The notes under the pieces are model-generated. The model worked only from the letters and a program-made list of their open reading frames with translations, ran no database searches and was not told the origin of the DNA. A stretch of 64,000 nt of DNA from NCBI GenBank assembly GCA_910578095.1, contig CAJTOZ010000004.1, positions 56,952-120,951 of the forward strand, given 5' to 3'. The number at the start of each line of letters is the position of its first letter. The stretch's first letter is position 1. The position numbers and the translations under genes are program-made. This stretch comes from an uncultured Muribaculaceae bacterium. GTDB taxonomy: Bacteria; Bacteroidota; Bacteroidia; Bacteroidales; Muribaculaceae. Below, piece after piece: positions 9,565 through 17,569 of the stretch.

Positions 9565-10581
9565 TTATGCGTTTTCTTTCAGACCGATGGCCTGATTGGC
9601 TGTGATTATGATGGTTTTGTAGATGTCTTCGGGGAATGCGCCGCGGCTAAGGTCGTTGACGGGAGCGGCAAGGCCTTGCAGCACGGGACCCACGGCCTGC
9701 ACACCGCCGAGGCGCTGCACCAGTTTGTAGGAGATGTTGCCCACTTCAAGCGAGGGGAACACCAGCACGTTGGCGCGTCCGCTCAAGGGGCTGTTGGGCG
9801 CTTTCGTGGCGGCTACGGCGGGCACGATGGCGGCATCGGCCTGAAGCTCGTCGTCGATGATGAGGCCCGGAGCCATCTCGCGGGCTATACGACCTGCTTC
9901 CTTCACCTTGTCCACACGCTCGTGGCGTGCCGACCCCTTGGTGGAGAACGACAGCAGTGCCACGCGCGGTTCTATGCCCGCAATGTCGCGTGCTGTCTGG
10001 GCAGCGCTCACAGCTATCTGTGCGAGTTCGGCTGCGGAGGGATCGGGTACTACGGCACAGTCGGCAAACACGAGCAAACCGTTGGTGCCGAAGTTGAGGC
10101 CTTCAGGCAGCAGCATGATGAAGGCGCCGCTGACAACGCTGATGCCGGGTTGGGTCTTGATCACCTGGAATGCGGCGCGGAGCACATTGCCTGTGGTGTT
10201 CATGGCTCCTGCCACCTGGCCATCGGCGTCGCCGGCTTTTACCATAAGACAGCCCAGATAGAGGGGGTTGGCGGCTGTCAGGCGGGATTCCTCTTCTGTC
10301 ATGCCTTTGCTGCGGCGCAGCTGCAGCAGGAGGGGCGCGTAGCGGTCGATCACGGCTTCATCGGCCGGATTGACGATTGTGGCCTTCTCTATGTTGGCAA
10401 GGTTCAGCTCCGCAGCCATGTGCTTGATTTCGTCGGGAGCGCCTATCAGTATGATTTCTGCAAGGCCGTCGGCGAGAATGCGGTCGGCAGCGGTGAGCGT
10501 ACGGGGTTCGGTGCCTTCGGGCAGAACAATACGTTGGGGATAGGACTTGGCGCGTGCCGAGAGTTTTTCAAATAACGACAT
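9565..10581 (-). CDS. pta: Phosphate acetyltransferase
   Basis: 338 residues from ATG 10581 ([20 protein letters not shown]); an in-frame TTG four codons upstream is not preferred. This is the short Pta form made of the PTA_PTB domain only, with [13 protein letters not shown] at the start, [19 protein letters not shown] in the middle and a C-terminal [17 protein letters not shown]. It swaps CoA and phosphate on acetyl groups (acetyl-CoA to acetyl phosphate) ahead of AckA. It is the first gene of the pta-ackA operon with a promoter box about 42 nt upstream. Confidence 0.96.
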   Translation of the reverse strand: MSLFEKLSARAKSYPQRIVLPEGTEPRTLTAADRILADGLAEIILIGAPDEIKHMAAELNLANIEKATIVNPADEAVIDRYAPLLLQLRRSKGMTEEESRLTAANPLYLGCLMVKAGDADGQVAGAMNTTGNVLRAAFQVIKTQPGISVVSGAFIMLLPEGLNFGTNGLLVFADCAVVPDPSAAELAQIAVSAAQTARDIAGIEPRVALLSFSTKGSARHERVDKVKEAGRIAREMAPGLIIDDELQADAAIVPAVAATKAPNSPLSGRANVLVFPSLEVGNISYKLVQRLGGVQAVGPVLQGLAAPVNDLSRGAFPEDIYKTIIITANQAIGLKENA

Positions 10582-10622
10582 TGTGGGATGCAATTTAGTT
10601 AATTTTCATTTTTTTGTATGTG

Positions 10623-10630
10623 CAAAGTTA
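10623..10630 (-). promoter_or_regulatory. Bacteroidota -7 box for pta-ackA
   Basis: The minus strand reads TAACTTTG, matching TAnnTTTG, 41 nt before ATG 10581. A -33 element is not obvious. It drives the pta-ackA operon. Confidence 0.65.
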
Positions 10631-10741
10631 CTGTTTTCGCTCCACACGCGTGCGCTAAAAAAGTTAAAAAGTGAGGGTCGTGAACTTAAGTGAAACAATT
10701 TTGTTTGAAATTGAAACAATGCATCACAAAATGTTTAAGCT

Positions 10742-10897
10742 ATGAGCAAGAGAAACAAGAACAAGACAAGCGCATGGGTGGCCGCCGGGGCCGTTTTTTT
10801 AATTATTCTGCTGCTGATATGGCTCACATATGCCGACCTGCTCGGCGATACCGACGTGGCTGCCTACCTTGGATCGGCAGTCGATTCTCTGGCATAA
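10742..10897 (+). CDS. Small single-span membrane protein (51 residues)
   Basis: A short frame from ATG 10742 to TAA 10897. The N-terminus is basic (MSKRNKNKTS). A hydrophobic segment AAGAVFLIILLLIWLTY spans about residues 14-30, and an acidic tail follows (LGDTDVAAYLGSAVDSLA). It looks like a bitopic membrane microprotein with N-in topology by the positive-inside rule. A 16-bp hairpin terminator begins 18 nt after its stop, which supports it as a transcribed unit. No family is recognised. It sits alone between the divergent pta promoter and rplS. It could be a chance frame, but the organised composition and the terminator favour a gene. Confidence 0.6.
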   Translation: MSKRNKNKTSAWVAAGAVFLIILLLIWLTYADLLGDTDVAAYLGSAVDSLA

Positions 10898-10915
10898 GAC
10901 CTCCACTCCCATAAA

Positions 10916-10951
10916 GTAAAGGCACATCCCTCGTCAGGGATGTGCCTTTAC
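10916..10951. terminator. Bidirectional terminator between the small membrane protein and rplS
   Basis: A perfect 16-bp stem GTAAAGGCACATCCCT (10916-10931) with 10936-10951 and loop CGTC. It sits between convergent genes. The T-run after the plus-strand arm is weak, but on the minus strand a short T-containing stretch (TTTATGGG) follows. Confidence 0.8.
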
Positions 10952-10972
10952 GGTTGTAACGGAATACGTTTT

Positions 10973-11326
10973 TTACTTCGCTACGCGACGTTCCTTGATG
11001 CGGGCTTTCTTGCCGGTGAGGCCGCGGAGGTAGTAGAGTTTCGCACGACGCACTTTACCGTACTTGTTGACGGTGATGCTGTCGATGAAAGGCGATTCGA
11101 TGGGGAAAATACGTTCCACGCCGATGTTGTCGCTCATCTTGCGCACGGTGAAGCGCTTTTTGGTGCCTTCGCCGGAGATGCGGATAACGACGCCACGATA
11201 CTGCTGGATACGTTCCTTGTTACCTTCCTTGATGCGGTAAGCCACGGTGATGGTGTCGCCGGGGCCGAATTCGGGATGCTGTTTGCCGGTTGCAAATGCT
11301 TCTTCGGCAATTTTAATCAGGTCCAT
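10973..11326 (-). CDS. rplS: 50S ribosomal protein L19
   Basis: 117 residues from ATG 11326 ([20 protein letters not shown]), the expected L19 start; longer readings extend into the leader. Family motifs [32 protein letters not shown] and the basic C-terminus [16 protein letters not shown] are present. L19 sits at the 30S-50S interface. It is a single-gene unit here with its own promoter and an 80-nt leader, ended by the hairpin at 10916-10951. Confidence 0.97.
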   Translation of the reverse strand: MDLIKIAEEAFATGKQHPEFGPGDTITVAYRIKEGNKERIQQYRGVVIRISGEGTKKRFTVRKMSDNIGVERIFPIESPFIDSITVNKYGKVRRAKLYYLRGLTGKKARIKERRVAK

Positions 11327-11407
11327 TGTCTTGATAGTTATAATGTTAACATTACTCGCAACATACGCCGGCTGCGTGTCCGGGCCAGAGGTTGCGAAAA
11401 TTCGGTG

Positions 11408-11438
11408 CAAAGATAGTGATTATTACGTATCTATGCAA
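11408..11438 (-). promoter_or_regulatory. rplS promoter with -33 and -7 elements
   Basis: On the minus strand TTG (11438-11436) is followed after 20 bp by TATCTTTG (11415-11408). This is a full Bacteroidota primary-sigma promoter. It gives a leader of about 75 nt before ATG 11326. The -33 element touches the terminator hairpin of the upstream lipoprotein gene. Confidence 0.75.
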
Positions 11439-11476
11439 GAAACCGCCGCATTTTTTTGATTATGCGGCGGTTTCTT
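11437..11476 (-). terminator. Terminator of the lipoprotein gene at 11503-12402
   Basis: A 15-bp inverted repeat: AAGAAACCGCCGCAT at 11437-11451 pairs with 11462-11476, with a 10-nt loop. It lies 27 nt past the stop at 11503. The trailing T-run is weak, but the stem is strong and GC-rich. Confidence 0.7.
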
Positions 11477-11502
11477 GTAATAGGTGGGGATGCAGGACTG
11501 TA

Positions 11503-12402
11503 TTATTTTTCAGTTGCTACGTAGTAGGGCATGTCGGCTGCGACGCGGTAGCTGCCTCCCTTGGCATCGCATGTGAAGGCGATGTCTATACCCTTGAATA
11601 AGTTCCATGTGGATGTGAGGTTGCTGATGGGGAATCCGGCATTGGGAGCATTGTCGTGGTAGGGATCGAAGGTTTCGGTGCGCGACAAACGTATTTCGCC
11701 GTTGGCGGTGGCGATGAAGGGCACGTCGCGGAATTCGATCACGAGGCCGAGATCCTCCATTGCAGGCGCGAATACGGCGCCGTGTACGGAGATGGAGGCT
11801 GTCTGTTTTTCCAGATTCAGTGTTATGAGATAGGCCGGTTTCTCAGAGGTGAATTTGTTCGGAGTACCGGTCAAGGTCTCTACGTTGGTTTTGCCGGTGC
11901 TCCAAGTCTGGACAGGGCTGATGAAAATGGTGTACTTCTCTGTTTCCAGACGTATGGCGCGCTCGTAGCCGGCTACAGTCTGACCGTTGACAACACCCAG
12001 ATGGTTGATGGCTGCGATGCGGGCCTTGGTGAAGAGGGGAATGGCTGCTTCGCCAAAGCCTGTCACTTCGGGGCGCAGCATGGTGCCTTCTGCTATCATC
12101 CAGCCTGTGTTGTTTTCAACGAGTTTAAGGCCGGAGAATTTGGCAGCGGGGAGTTTGGTGCCGTCGGGAAGATTGAGGCTGGAAATGGTGCAACCCATTG
12201 TGAGGTCGGTATAGTCCGTCTCTATGATCACACTTATCTTGGAGGGTTTGGACACTTCGCCGGTGGCATGGTCGACGGTGTAGATGAATGCATTGTTGAT
12301 CTGCTCGCTTTGCGTCTGATTGCTGGTGCTGTTGCTGATGCATGAGCCAAGCACGAGCGACATAGCGGCAAGGATGCCGATGAATAGGGATTTGAATTTC
12401 AT
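11503..12402 (-). CDS. Secreted lipoprotein of unknown function
   Basis: 299 residues. The signal peptide ends in a lipobox (MKFKSLFIGILAAMSLVLGS then Cys21), so the protein should be lipid-anchored. A low-complexity Ser/Thr/Asn/Gln linker (SNSTSNQTQSEQ) follows. The rest is beta-rich with no recognised catalytic motif, for example NAFIYTVDHATGEVSKP and FDPYHDNAPNAGFPISN. I do not recognise a domain family with confidence. It is a single-gene unit with its own promoter and terminator, downstream on the same strand of a TonB receptor gene but separated from it by 98 nt. Confidence 0.75.
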   Translation of the reverse strand: MKFKSLFIGILAAMSLVLGSCISNSTSNQTQSEQINNAFIYTVDHATGEVSKPSKISVIIETDYTDLTMGCTISSLNLPDGTKLPAAKFSGLKLVENNTGWMIAEGTMLRPEVTGFGEAAIPLFTKARIAAINHLGVVNGQTVAGYERAIRLETEKYTIFISPVQTWSTGKTNVETLTGTPNKFTSEKPAYLITLNLEKQTASISVHGAVFAPAMEDLGLVIEFRDVPFIATANGEIRLSRTETFDPYHDNAPNAGFPISNLTSTWNLFKGIDIAFTCDAKGGSYRVAADMPYYVATEK

Positions 12403-12443
12403 TAGGGATATTGATTGATTTCGTTTGCTGATATATTGCGGCG

Positions 12444-12474
12444 CAAAATTATATTATTTGTGCGGCCTGTGCAA
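12444..12474 (-). promoter_or_regulatory. Promoter of the lipoprotein gene
   Basis: On the minus strand TTG (12474-12472), a 20-bp spacer and TAATTTTG (12451-12444) make a complete Bacteroidota promoter, 41 nt upstream of ATG 12402. Confidence 0.75.
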
Positions 12475-12500
12475 TACAAAGAATGTTAAAGTCGGTAAAG

Positions 12501-14735
12501 TCAGTAGTCGATGGCGTAGCGCAGTGTGATCCCTGCCTGCCACGGACGGCCCTGCTGGAGGAATGTGCGCCCTACGCTGACGAAATAAAATGTGTCGTAG
12601 CGGGTATCGGTGATGTTTTCGCCCCACACTTTCACGCTCCATTTTTCGCCTTCCGGGGCCAGCGTGATGTGTGCTCCGAGCGTGGCATAGAATTTCTGGC
12701 GAAATGCGTTGGCGTCGTCCCAATAGATGGGGCCGGCTCCACGGAGATGGGTCTCGGCGCGAAGAATCGCGCCGGCAGCGCGCACCGGGGTGGTCCATTC
12801 GGCCGACATGAATAGGGTGTGGGCAGGCGCGTAAGGCAGTTTTTTGCCGCGGTAGCTCACGCCTCCGCTGGTGTAGGAGCGGAATGTGGCGTTGGTGTAG
12901 CCGTAGGCGGCCGACAGTTGCAGCTCCCGGCATGGTTGCCACGCCAGACTCGCCTCGGCGCCGTAGCTGCGTGCGCGGGCGGCGTTGGTCATTATGCGGC
13001 CGGTGGTGGTGCCGGCGGGGAAGGTGGTGAGTTGCCGATCGCGTGTGTCGATATAAAACAATGTGGCGTCGGCGCTCCATCGTGTGCCGTGCAGATGCAC
13101 GCCGCCCTCATAGTTCCAGCTTGTCTCAGGCCTGTAGCTCACTACGTCGTCGGGGTCGTAGTTCATTCCGAAGCCCATCAGTGTCATCAGTTTCTGCTGC
13201 AGCACGTCGCTGAACATCTGAAGATTGTATCCTCCGGCCTTATAGCCTTTGGCTATGTTGAGATATGCGTCGCCGATGCTGCCCACGCGATAGCTTATGG
13301 CGATTTTAGGCAGCAGTTGGTGGAAGCTTCGGGCCATGTGGCCGCTCTCGTCTATCTCAATGGGGGTGGAGAGGTATGGCTCGCGTGTGCCGTCGGGCAG
13401 CACGTGCACGGTGTTGTAGCCGGTGGAGCATGCGCTATGCCAGTCGAGCGACACTCTCTCGTAGTCGTAGCGTATGGCTCCTTCAAAGGTCCATTGGCCG
13501 GAGGTCCACCGGCTTTCGTGGTATATGGCGAATCCGCCGTCGGAGGTGCGGAAGTCGCTTCCGAGGGTGAAGCGTCGTGTGAACCATTCTATGGGGTAGT
13601 CGGGGTTGGCATCGTTGCGGTGCTTTTCTATGAGCTGCGCGATGCCCTGGTCCTTGAAATCGACGGGGGCGTGCATGCGTGAGGGGCGATAGAAGCCGAA
13701 TACGCCTCCAAGCCAGGAATAGGCTCCACGGCTGCCGCGGGTGAACAGATCCTCGGTGAAGCCCCATTCGCGGCGTTTCTGTGTGAGGGTGAAAAGGTCG
13801 GCCGTCGTGAAGTCCTGGTCGAGGGTCATGTTGTCGTCGAGATACTGCACCGAGGTGAGCGATGTGGCCACAATACGGCGTCCGGCCCACGACATTGTGA
13901 GGCCGTCGCTGAAAGTGGTGCGGCGATAGAAGCAAGTATCATTACGGGCCACGAGCCCCGATGCGGCTTCGCGGTAGGGATAGCCTCCCTGGCGCAATAC
14001 GCTTGCCGATGCGGTATTGGTCACTGATATATGGCCTGCGGGACGCCAGGATGTTTTCCAGCGGGCCGAGCCCTGTTTCTCGCCGTCGATGAGCGCTCCG
14101 GTGGCGGCATTACGGAAAAAACCGTCGGTGGAGCGCATATAGGCGCTGAAATTTGTGGCAGCATGCTCGGATAGTCTCAGGCGCCACACGGCTCCGCCGC
14201 GCCAGGTATTGCCGCGGCCGTAGCCGGCCATCAGTCTCAGTCGCGGTCCGCTCCAAGGCGAGCGCGTGTAGATGTTGATCTGTCCTGCCATGGCGTTGCG
14301 GCCGTTAAGCACCGATTGTGCTCCGCGCCATATCTCCATGCGGTCTACATCGTCGATGTCGAAATCGTAGCTGTCCTTGTTCAGGTATGGAACGCCGTCC
14401 ACCGTGAGTCCTACCACCGGCTGGTCCATGCGTGACCCAAGGCCACGCACGTAGATGGAGGATGTCATGCGCGACCCGTAGTCCGGAACAAAAAAATTGG
14501 GAGCTATCTCGCTGAGCCCTTTGGCGGCATTGATGCCAAGCTCGCGCAGACGCGTGCCGCGCACCTGTGTCACGGCAGCGGTGGCGTCGGAGGCGGCCGC
14601 ATCCTGTTTCACACCCATCACCTCTATGGCGCGCAGCGTGCGGTGCCGGGCGTGGGCGCTGTCGGGCAGTTCCGTTGCCATCAACGGAAGATACAGACAT
14701 GCGGCGGCTAATGTGATAAGGAATCGATTGGACAT
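12501..14735 (-). CDS. TonB-dependent outer-membrane receptor (no SusD partner)
   Basis: 744 residues with a signal peptide (MSNRFLITLAAACLYLPLMA). The plug domain spans about 50-170 (VRGTRLRELGINAAKGLSE, IYVRGLGSRMDQPVVGLTVD, WRGAQSVLNGRNAMAGQINI). A beta-barrel follows, ending with an aromatic-containing C-terminal strand (WQAGITLRYAIDY). It lacks the N-terminal carboxypeptidase-like domain of SusC proteins, and no SusD gene adjoins. It therefore resembles siderophore or vitamin receptors; the ligand is unknown. It is divergent from an ECF sigma gene with 113 nt between them. A -7 box 11 nt upstream predicts a very short leader. Confidence 0.88.
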   Translation of the reverse strand: MSNRFLITLAAACLYLPLMATELPDSAHARHRTLRAIEVMGVKQDAAASDATAAVTQVRGTRLRELGINAAKGLSEIAPNFFVPDYGSRMTSSIYVRGLGSRMDQPVVGLTVDGVPYLNKDSYDFDIDDVDRMEIWRGAQSVLNGRNAMAGQINIYTRSPWSGPRLRLMAGYGRGNTWRGGAVWRLRLSEHAATNFSAYMRSTDGFFRNAATGALIDGEKQGSARWKTSWRPAGHISVTNTASASVLRQGGYPYREAASGLVARNDTCFYRRTTFSDGLTMSWAGRRIVATSLTSVQYLDDNMTLDQDFTTADLFTLTQKRREWGFTEDLFTRGSRGAYSWLGGVFGFYRPSRMHAPVDFKDQGIAQLIEKHRNDANPDYPIEWFTRRFTLGSDFRTSDGGFAIYHESRWTSGQWTFEGAIRYDYERVSLDWHSACSTGYNTVHVLPDGTREPYLSTPIEIDESGHMARSFHQLLPKIAISYRVGSIGDAYLNIAKGYKAGGYNLQMFSDVLQQKLMTLMGFGMNYDPDDVVSYRPETSWNYEGGVHLHGTRWSADATLFYIDTRDRQLTTFPAGTTTGRIMTNAARARSYGAEASLAWQPCRELQLSAAYGYTNATFRSYTSGGVSYRGKKLPYAPAHTLFMSAEWTTPVRAAGAILRAETHLRGAGPIYWDDANAFRQKFYATLGAHITLAPEGEKWSVKVWGENITDTRYDTFYFVSVGRTFLQQGRPWQAGITLRYAIDY

Positions 14736-14745
14736 ATTGCGGCTT

Positions 14746-14753
14746 CAAAGGTA
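14746..14753 (-). promoter_or_regulatory. -7 box for the TonB receptor gene
   Basis: The minus strand reads TACCTTTG, ending 10 nt before ATG 14735. Only a few nucleotides of leader are predicted. Confidence 0.6.
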
Positions 14754-14817
14754 CTCATTTTTTCACAAATAATCTTAAAGTTGCGTTGCAGTTGTGGGGT
14801 GGATGAGAAAAAAACTG

Positions 14818-14825
14818 TAAATTTG
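14818..14825 (+). promoter_or_regulatory. -7 box for the ECF sigma gene
   Basis: TAAATTTG fits TAnnTTTG, 23 nt upstream of ATG 14849. No -33 element at ideal spacing was seen, so it may be weak or regulated. Confidence 0.5.
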
Positions 14826-14848
14826 AGCGGATTTTCACTCAAAATGCA

Positions 14849-15406
14849 ATGGCGGAAATAATTCAGGACAGTCCAGAACTTGTAGAGCGCTTGCGCGATC
14901 CGGCTACGGTGCGCGAGGCGTTCGGCGATGTGATTTCCCGTTATTCCGAACCACTGTACCGCCAGATACGCCGCATGGTGCAGTCCCACGAAGATGCCAA
15001 TGATTTGCTGCAGAACACCTTTATGAAAGCGTGGGGCAGTATAGAGCATTTCCGGGGGGAGGCGCGTCTGAGCACATGGCTCTACAAGATCGCGGTAAAC
15101 GAAACGTTGTCCCATCTGGAGCGTGAGCGTAAGCGCCGTGGCTTCTCGCTCGACGATCAGGAGGCCGCACTTATCAACAGTATAGAGGCCGATACCGATA
15201 TAGATGGCGATGCACTCGCGCTGAAGCTCCGCAAGGCCATCGCCACATTGCCGGAAAAGCAGCGTCTGGTGTTCAACATGCGCTATTACGATGATATGCG
15301 TTACGACGATATATCGGCGGTGCTCGGCACCAGTGTAGGAGCGCTCAAGGCTTCGTATCATCTGGCCGTAAAAAAAATCGAGCAATTTTTTTCGGACGAT
15401 GATTAA
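14849..15406 (+). CDS. ECF-type RNA polymerase sigma factor
   Basis: 185 residues. Sigma region 2 has the core-binding and -10 recognition helices (SHEDANDLLQNTFMKAW, FRGEARLSTWLYKIAVNE). Region 4 has the helix-turn-helix near the C-terminus (RYDDISAVLGTSVGALKASY). This is the sigma-E-like ECF layout. The next two genes encode a small membrane protein and a Spy/CpxP-like periplasmic protein, an order also seen for stress-sensing ECF systems, so envelope sensing is likely. It is divergent from a TonB receptor gene. The anti-sigma assignment of its neighbour is inference. Confidence 0.93.
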   Translation: MAEIIQDSPELVERLRDPATVREAFGDVISRYSEPLYRQIRRMVQSHEDANDLLQNTFMKAWGSIEHFRGEARLSTWLYKIAVNETLSHLERERKRRGFSLDDQEAALINSIEADTDIDGDALALKLRKAIATLPEKQRLVFNMRYYDDMRYDDISAVLGTSVGALKASYHLAVKKIEQFFSDDD

Positions 15407-15459
15407 ACTTTGATGCAGCACGCAGGTCAAACAGATATAACTGATCTCTCCCGCAAGTT

Positions 15460-15876
15460 ATGAAAGAAGATACCGACATACTCAAAACCATCGGTCGCCG
15501 CGACGGCATGACAGTGCCCGACGGCTATTTCGCCGATTTTGCCGCCCGCATGGCATCGCAGTTGCCCGAACGTCCGGAACTCGCAGCCATGGCTGTGGCT
15601 TCTGCTCCGCGCACCTTCTGGGGGCGTGTGAGGCCGTATGTGTATATGGCTGCAATGTTTGCCGGCGTGTGGTGTATGCTGAAAATGTTCACCACTGTAG
15701 TCGGCAGCCACGAGCTGGCGCCTATCGACAAGAATCCTGTCATGACGGAGGCGCTGTGCAACGAGGATTTCATGAACGCATATGTCTACGATGAAGTGAG
15801 CGATCGCGACATCATGGATCAGCTCATGGAGGACGGTGTGGATGCAGAAAGTTTCGGCTTTGACATAGAAGAATAA
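15460..15876 (+). CDS. Small membrane protein, putative anti-sigma partner
   Basis: 138 residues. A cytoplasmic N-terminus with MTVPDGYFADFAARMASQLP (about residues 16-35) precedes one hydrophobic span (YVYMAAMFAGVWCMLKMF, about 60-78) and an acidic outer domain rich in Asp/Glu (YDEVSDRDIMDQLMEDGVD). The VPxGYF..F..RM pattern recurs, to my recollection, in small Bacteroidota membrane proteins encoded after ECF sigma genes. No zinc-binding anti-sigma motif is present. Position (53 nt after the sigma gene) and topology suggest it holds the sigma factor at the membrane; this is inference. Confidence 0.65.
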   Translation: MKEDTDILKTIGRRDGMTVPDGYFADFAARMASQLPERPELAAMAVASAPRTFWGRVRPYVYMAAMFAGVWCMLKMFTTVVGSHELAPIDKNPVMTEALCNEDFMNAYVYDEVSDRDIMDQLMEDGVDAESFGFDIEE

Positions 15877-15890
15877 TCCCCGCACATTAT

Positions 15891-16382
15891 ATGAAGATAA
15901 TTCCTGCAGCACTTTTCAGTCTCGCAATTCTGGCTTCGGCCACCACTCTCCCGGCACAAACTCCCGGAAAAGCACCGCGTCCCGATGATCGCGAGCGTTT
16001 CCGGGCCGAGGTGCGGAACTACAAGCACGAGTTTCTGGCACGGGAGCTGGACATGTCGAAAGAACAGCAGCGAGAGTTTTTCCCCGTTTACGACGAGATG
16101 GACGACGCTATCGATAAGATAGCCACCGAGACCCGGGATCTCGAGACCCGCACAGCATCAAAGGCCGACGCTACCGAAGTGGAGCTTGAGGCTGCGGCGC
16201 GGGCCGTGTATTCGCAGAAAAAAGAGGAGGGGGAGATAGAGCTGCAGTATTTCGACCGTTTCAAGCAAATTCTCCAACCGAAGCAGCTGCTTCAACTCCG
16301 GGCGGCCGAGCGTAAATTCACCCGCAAGCTAATGCGCCATCACCGTCAGGCGCGCGACGCCAGAAAAGTGAAAAGAGATTAA
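15891..16382 (+). CDS. Spy/CpxP-like periplasmic protein
   Basis: 163 residues with a signal peptide (MKIIPAALFSLAILASATTL, then PAQ). The mature part is highly charged and helical, with an LTxxQ-like motif variant (LDMSKEQQREFFPVYDEMDD at about 49-68). Paired helices follow (LEAAARAVYSQKKEEGEIEL, FKQILQPKQLLQLRAAERKF). This resembles Spy/CpxP/CnrX-type proteins, which chaperone or sense envelope stress. It lies 14 nt after the putative anti-sigma gene and is the last gene before a strong terminator, so the three genes form one operon. Confidence 0.75.
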   Translation: MKIIPAALFSLAILASATTLPAQTPGKAPRPDDRERFRAEVRNYKHEFLARELDMSKEQQREFFPVYDEMDDAIDKIATETRDLETRTASKADATEVELEAAARAVYSQKKEEGEIELQYFDRFKQILQPKQLLQLRAAERKFTRKLMRHHRQARDARKVKRD

Positions 16383-16395
16383 TGGAATAAACCAC

Positions 16396-16433
16396 AAAAG
16401 ACGGGCGCCTCAAAATTGAGGCGCCCGTCTTTT
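16396..16433 (+). terminator. Terminator of the sigma operon
   Basis: An 18-bp near-perfect palindrome (AAAAGACGGGCGCCTCAA at 16396-16413 with 16416-16433) ends in TTTT. It begins 13 nt after the stop of the Spy-like gene. It also faces the tRNA gene from the other side. Confidence 0.9.
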
Positions 16434-16440
16434 GATACTG

Positions 16441-16521
16441 TGCGCATGAAGGGACTCGAACCCCCACGTCCTGAGACATCAGATCCTAAGTCTGACGCGG
16501 CTACCATTACGCCACATGCGC
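16441..16521 (-). tRNA. tRNA-Leu (anticodon TAG)
   Basis: An 81-nt class II tRNA on the minus strand. The acceptor GCGCATG pairs exactly with CATGCGC, and the discriminator is A. The anticodon stem TCAGA/TCTGA encloses the loop CTTAGGA with anticodon TAG at 16488-16486. A 13-nt variable arm (TGTCTCAGGACGT) and a T-loop TTCGAGT follow. The 3' CCA is not encoded. Confidence 0.95.
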
Positions 16522-16615
16522 GGATTGTGATGCAAAGTTACTACTTTTTGATGAAAATCCAACGCATGTGGCGTGTTTTTTTGTTCAGAACGGGTTCTGA
16601 AGCATGCGGCAGATC

Positions 16616-17419
16616 CTATCTGCCGAAGCTCAGTGTGGTGAAGTAGCGCAGGCCGCCACCGGTGGTGTAGTCACCTCCGAAGTTCAGCGTTATGTATTGG
16701 CCGTCGTTGCCCCACCATGTGGCACGGCGTCCGCCGCCGGCCAGGCTCTGCACGCTGTACGGAGCGCCGTACACGCCCAGAAGGCTGTTGTACACGGTGT
16801 TGTAGCGCGACATGCTGTATCTCGACGTGGAGTATACGAATTCCGAGCCATACAGGCCGCCATTGCTGTAGTAGAGATTGGCTACCGGCCACGACATGCT
16901 GAGCATAGGCACATTGGACAGGTATACCACGTTGTCGCCGTAGCCGCTGACATCGTAGCCGCTGTTGAGCAGCGCATTTATGCTGATGTTGACGGCAGTG
17001 CCGAAGGCTACCCCGAGGATGCTGTGGAACGGGCGCCATGCATGGGGACGCCATGCCGGAGGCGGAGGGGTGGGGCGCCGGTAGGGGCGTGGCGGTGGCA
17101 TGTTGGGACGGTGCGGACGCCCGTGATGCACATGGTGGTAGGAGTGATGGGGCGGCTGCGGGCGGTGGTGCGGCATAGACGGTGTCCCGTGTCCATGGTG
17201 GTTGTTTCCGTGTCCGGGTCTGTCGGGCCTCTGCGTCGGGCGGTTGTTTCCGTGTCCGGGTCTGTCGGGCCGTTGTGTCGGGCGGTTGTTTCCGTGTCCG
17301 GGTCGGGACTGATGTTGTTCGGTAGAGGTGTCCTTTTTGCGTCCGCGTGCGTCGGTGCATGGCGCGCATAATGTTCCGCAAAGCAGAACTACGGCGATGG
17401 TACGGATGATTCTATGCAT
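16616..17419 (-). CDS. Secreted protein with His/Pro/Arg-rich repeats and a beta-rich C-terminal domain
   Basis: 267 residues. A signal peptide (MHRIIRTIAVVLLCGTLCAP) is followed by about 100 residues of low complexity: repeats of RPGHGNNRPTQRPD, then runs such as HHRPQPPHHSYHHVHHGR and PPPRPYRRPTPPPP. The C-terminal half (from FHSILGVAFGTAVNIS) is Gly/Tyr/Ser-rich and probably beta-structured, with an FGR end. The His clusters could bind metal; that is inference. No family is recognised. It is monocistronic, next to the tRNA gene. Confidence 0.65.
   Translation of the reverse strand: MHRIIRTIAVVLLCGTLCAPCTDARGRKKDTSTEQHQSRPGHGNNRPTQRPDRPGHGNNRPTQRPDRPGHGNNHHGHGTPSMPHHRPQPPHHSYHHVHHGRPHRPNMPPPRPYRRPTPPPPAWRPHAWRPFHSILGVAFGTAVNISINALLNSGYDVSGYGDNVVYLSNVPMLSMSWPVANLYYSNGGLYGSEFVYSTSRYSMSRYNTVYNSLLGVYGAPYSVQSLAGGGRRATWWGNDGQYITLNFGGDYTTGGGLRYFTTLSFGR
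17201..17305. repeat. 42-bp tandem repeat inside the His/Pro-rich gene
   Basis: Two full 42-bp units (17201-17242, 17243-17284) and about half of a third begin GTTGTTTCCGTGTCCGGGTC. They encode the RPGHGNNRPTQRPD repeat in frame, so copy number can change without a frameshift. Confidence 0.85.
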
Positions 17420-17533
17420 GGCAAAGGCGTCTATAAAAGGTTTATTTATACTATTATGATGCTTTACAAATGAAAAAGTTTAACCATTTGCTAAAAAAGT
17501 GTCACAAACGCTCCGGCTTGCATGTTTTTTTAT

Positions 17534-17541
17534 TAATTTTG
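17534..17541 (+). promoter_or_regulatory. -7 box for pyrE
   Basis: TAATTTTG fits the Bacteroidota -7 consensus and ends 28 nt before ATG 17570. Confidence 0.6.
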
Positions 17542-17569
17542 CAATTGAAACAATTCAAGTAAAAGGATT

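Noticed and set aside
8353..10575. A long open frame on the plus strand opposite ackA-pta
   Set aside because: It is a shadow of two well-supported enzymes in a high-GC sequence; its composition (many His, Ala, Gly, Tyr) is typical of antisense frames.
10973..11410. Extended rplS start upstream of 11326
   Set aside because: The extension overlaps the promoter, and the L19 N-terminus fits at 11326.
17201..17305. Tandem repeats that might suggest a CRISPR
   Set aside because: The units are contiguous with no spacers, encode protein in frame, and no cas genes are nearby.
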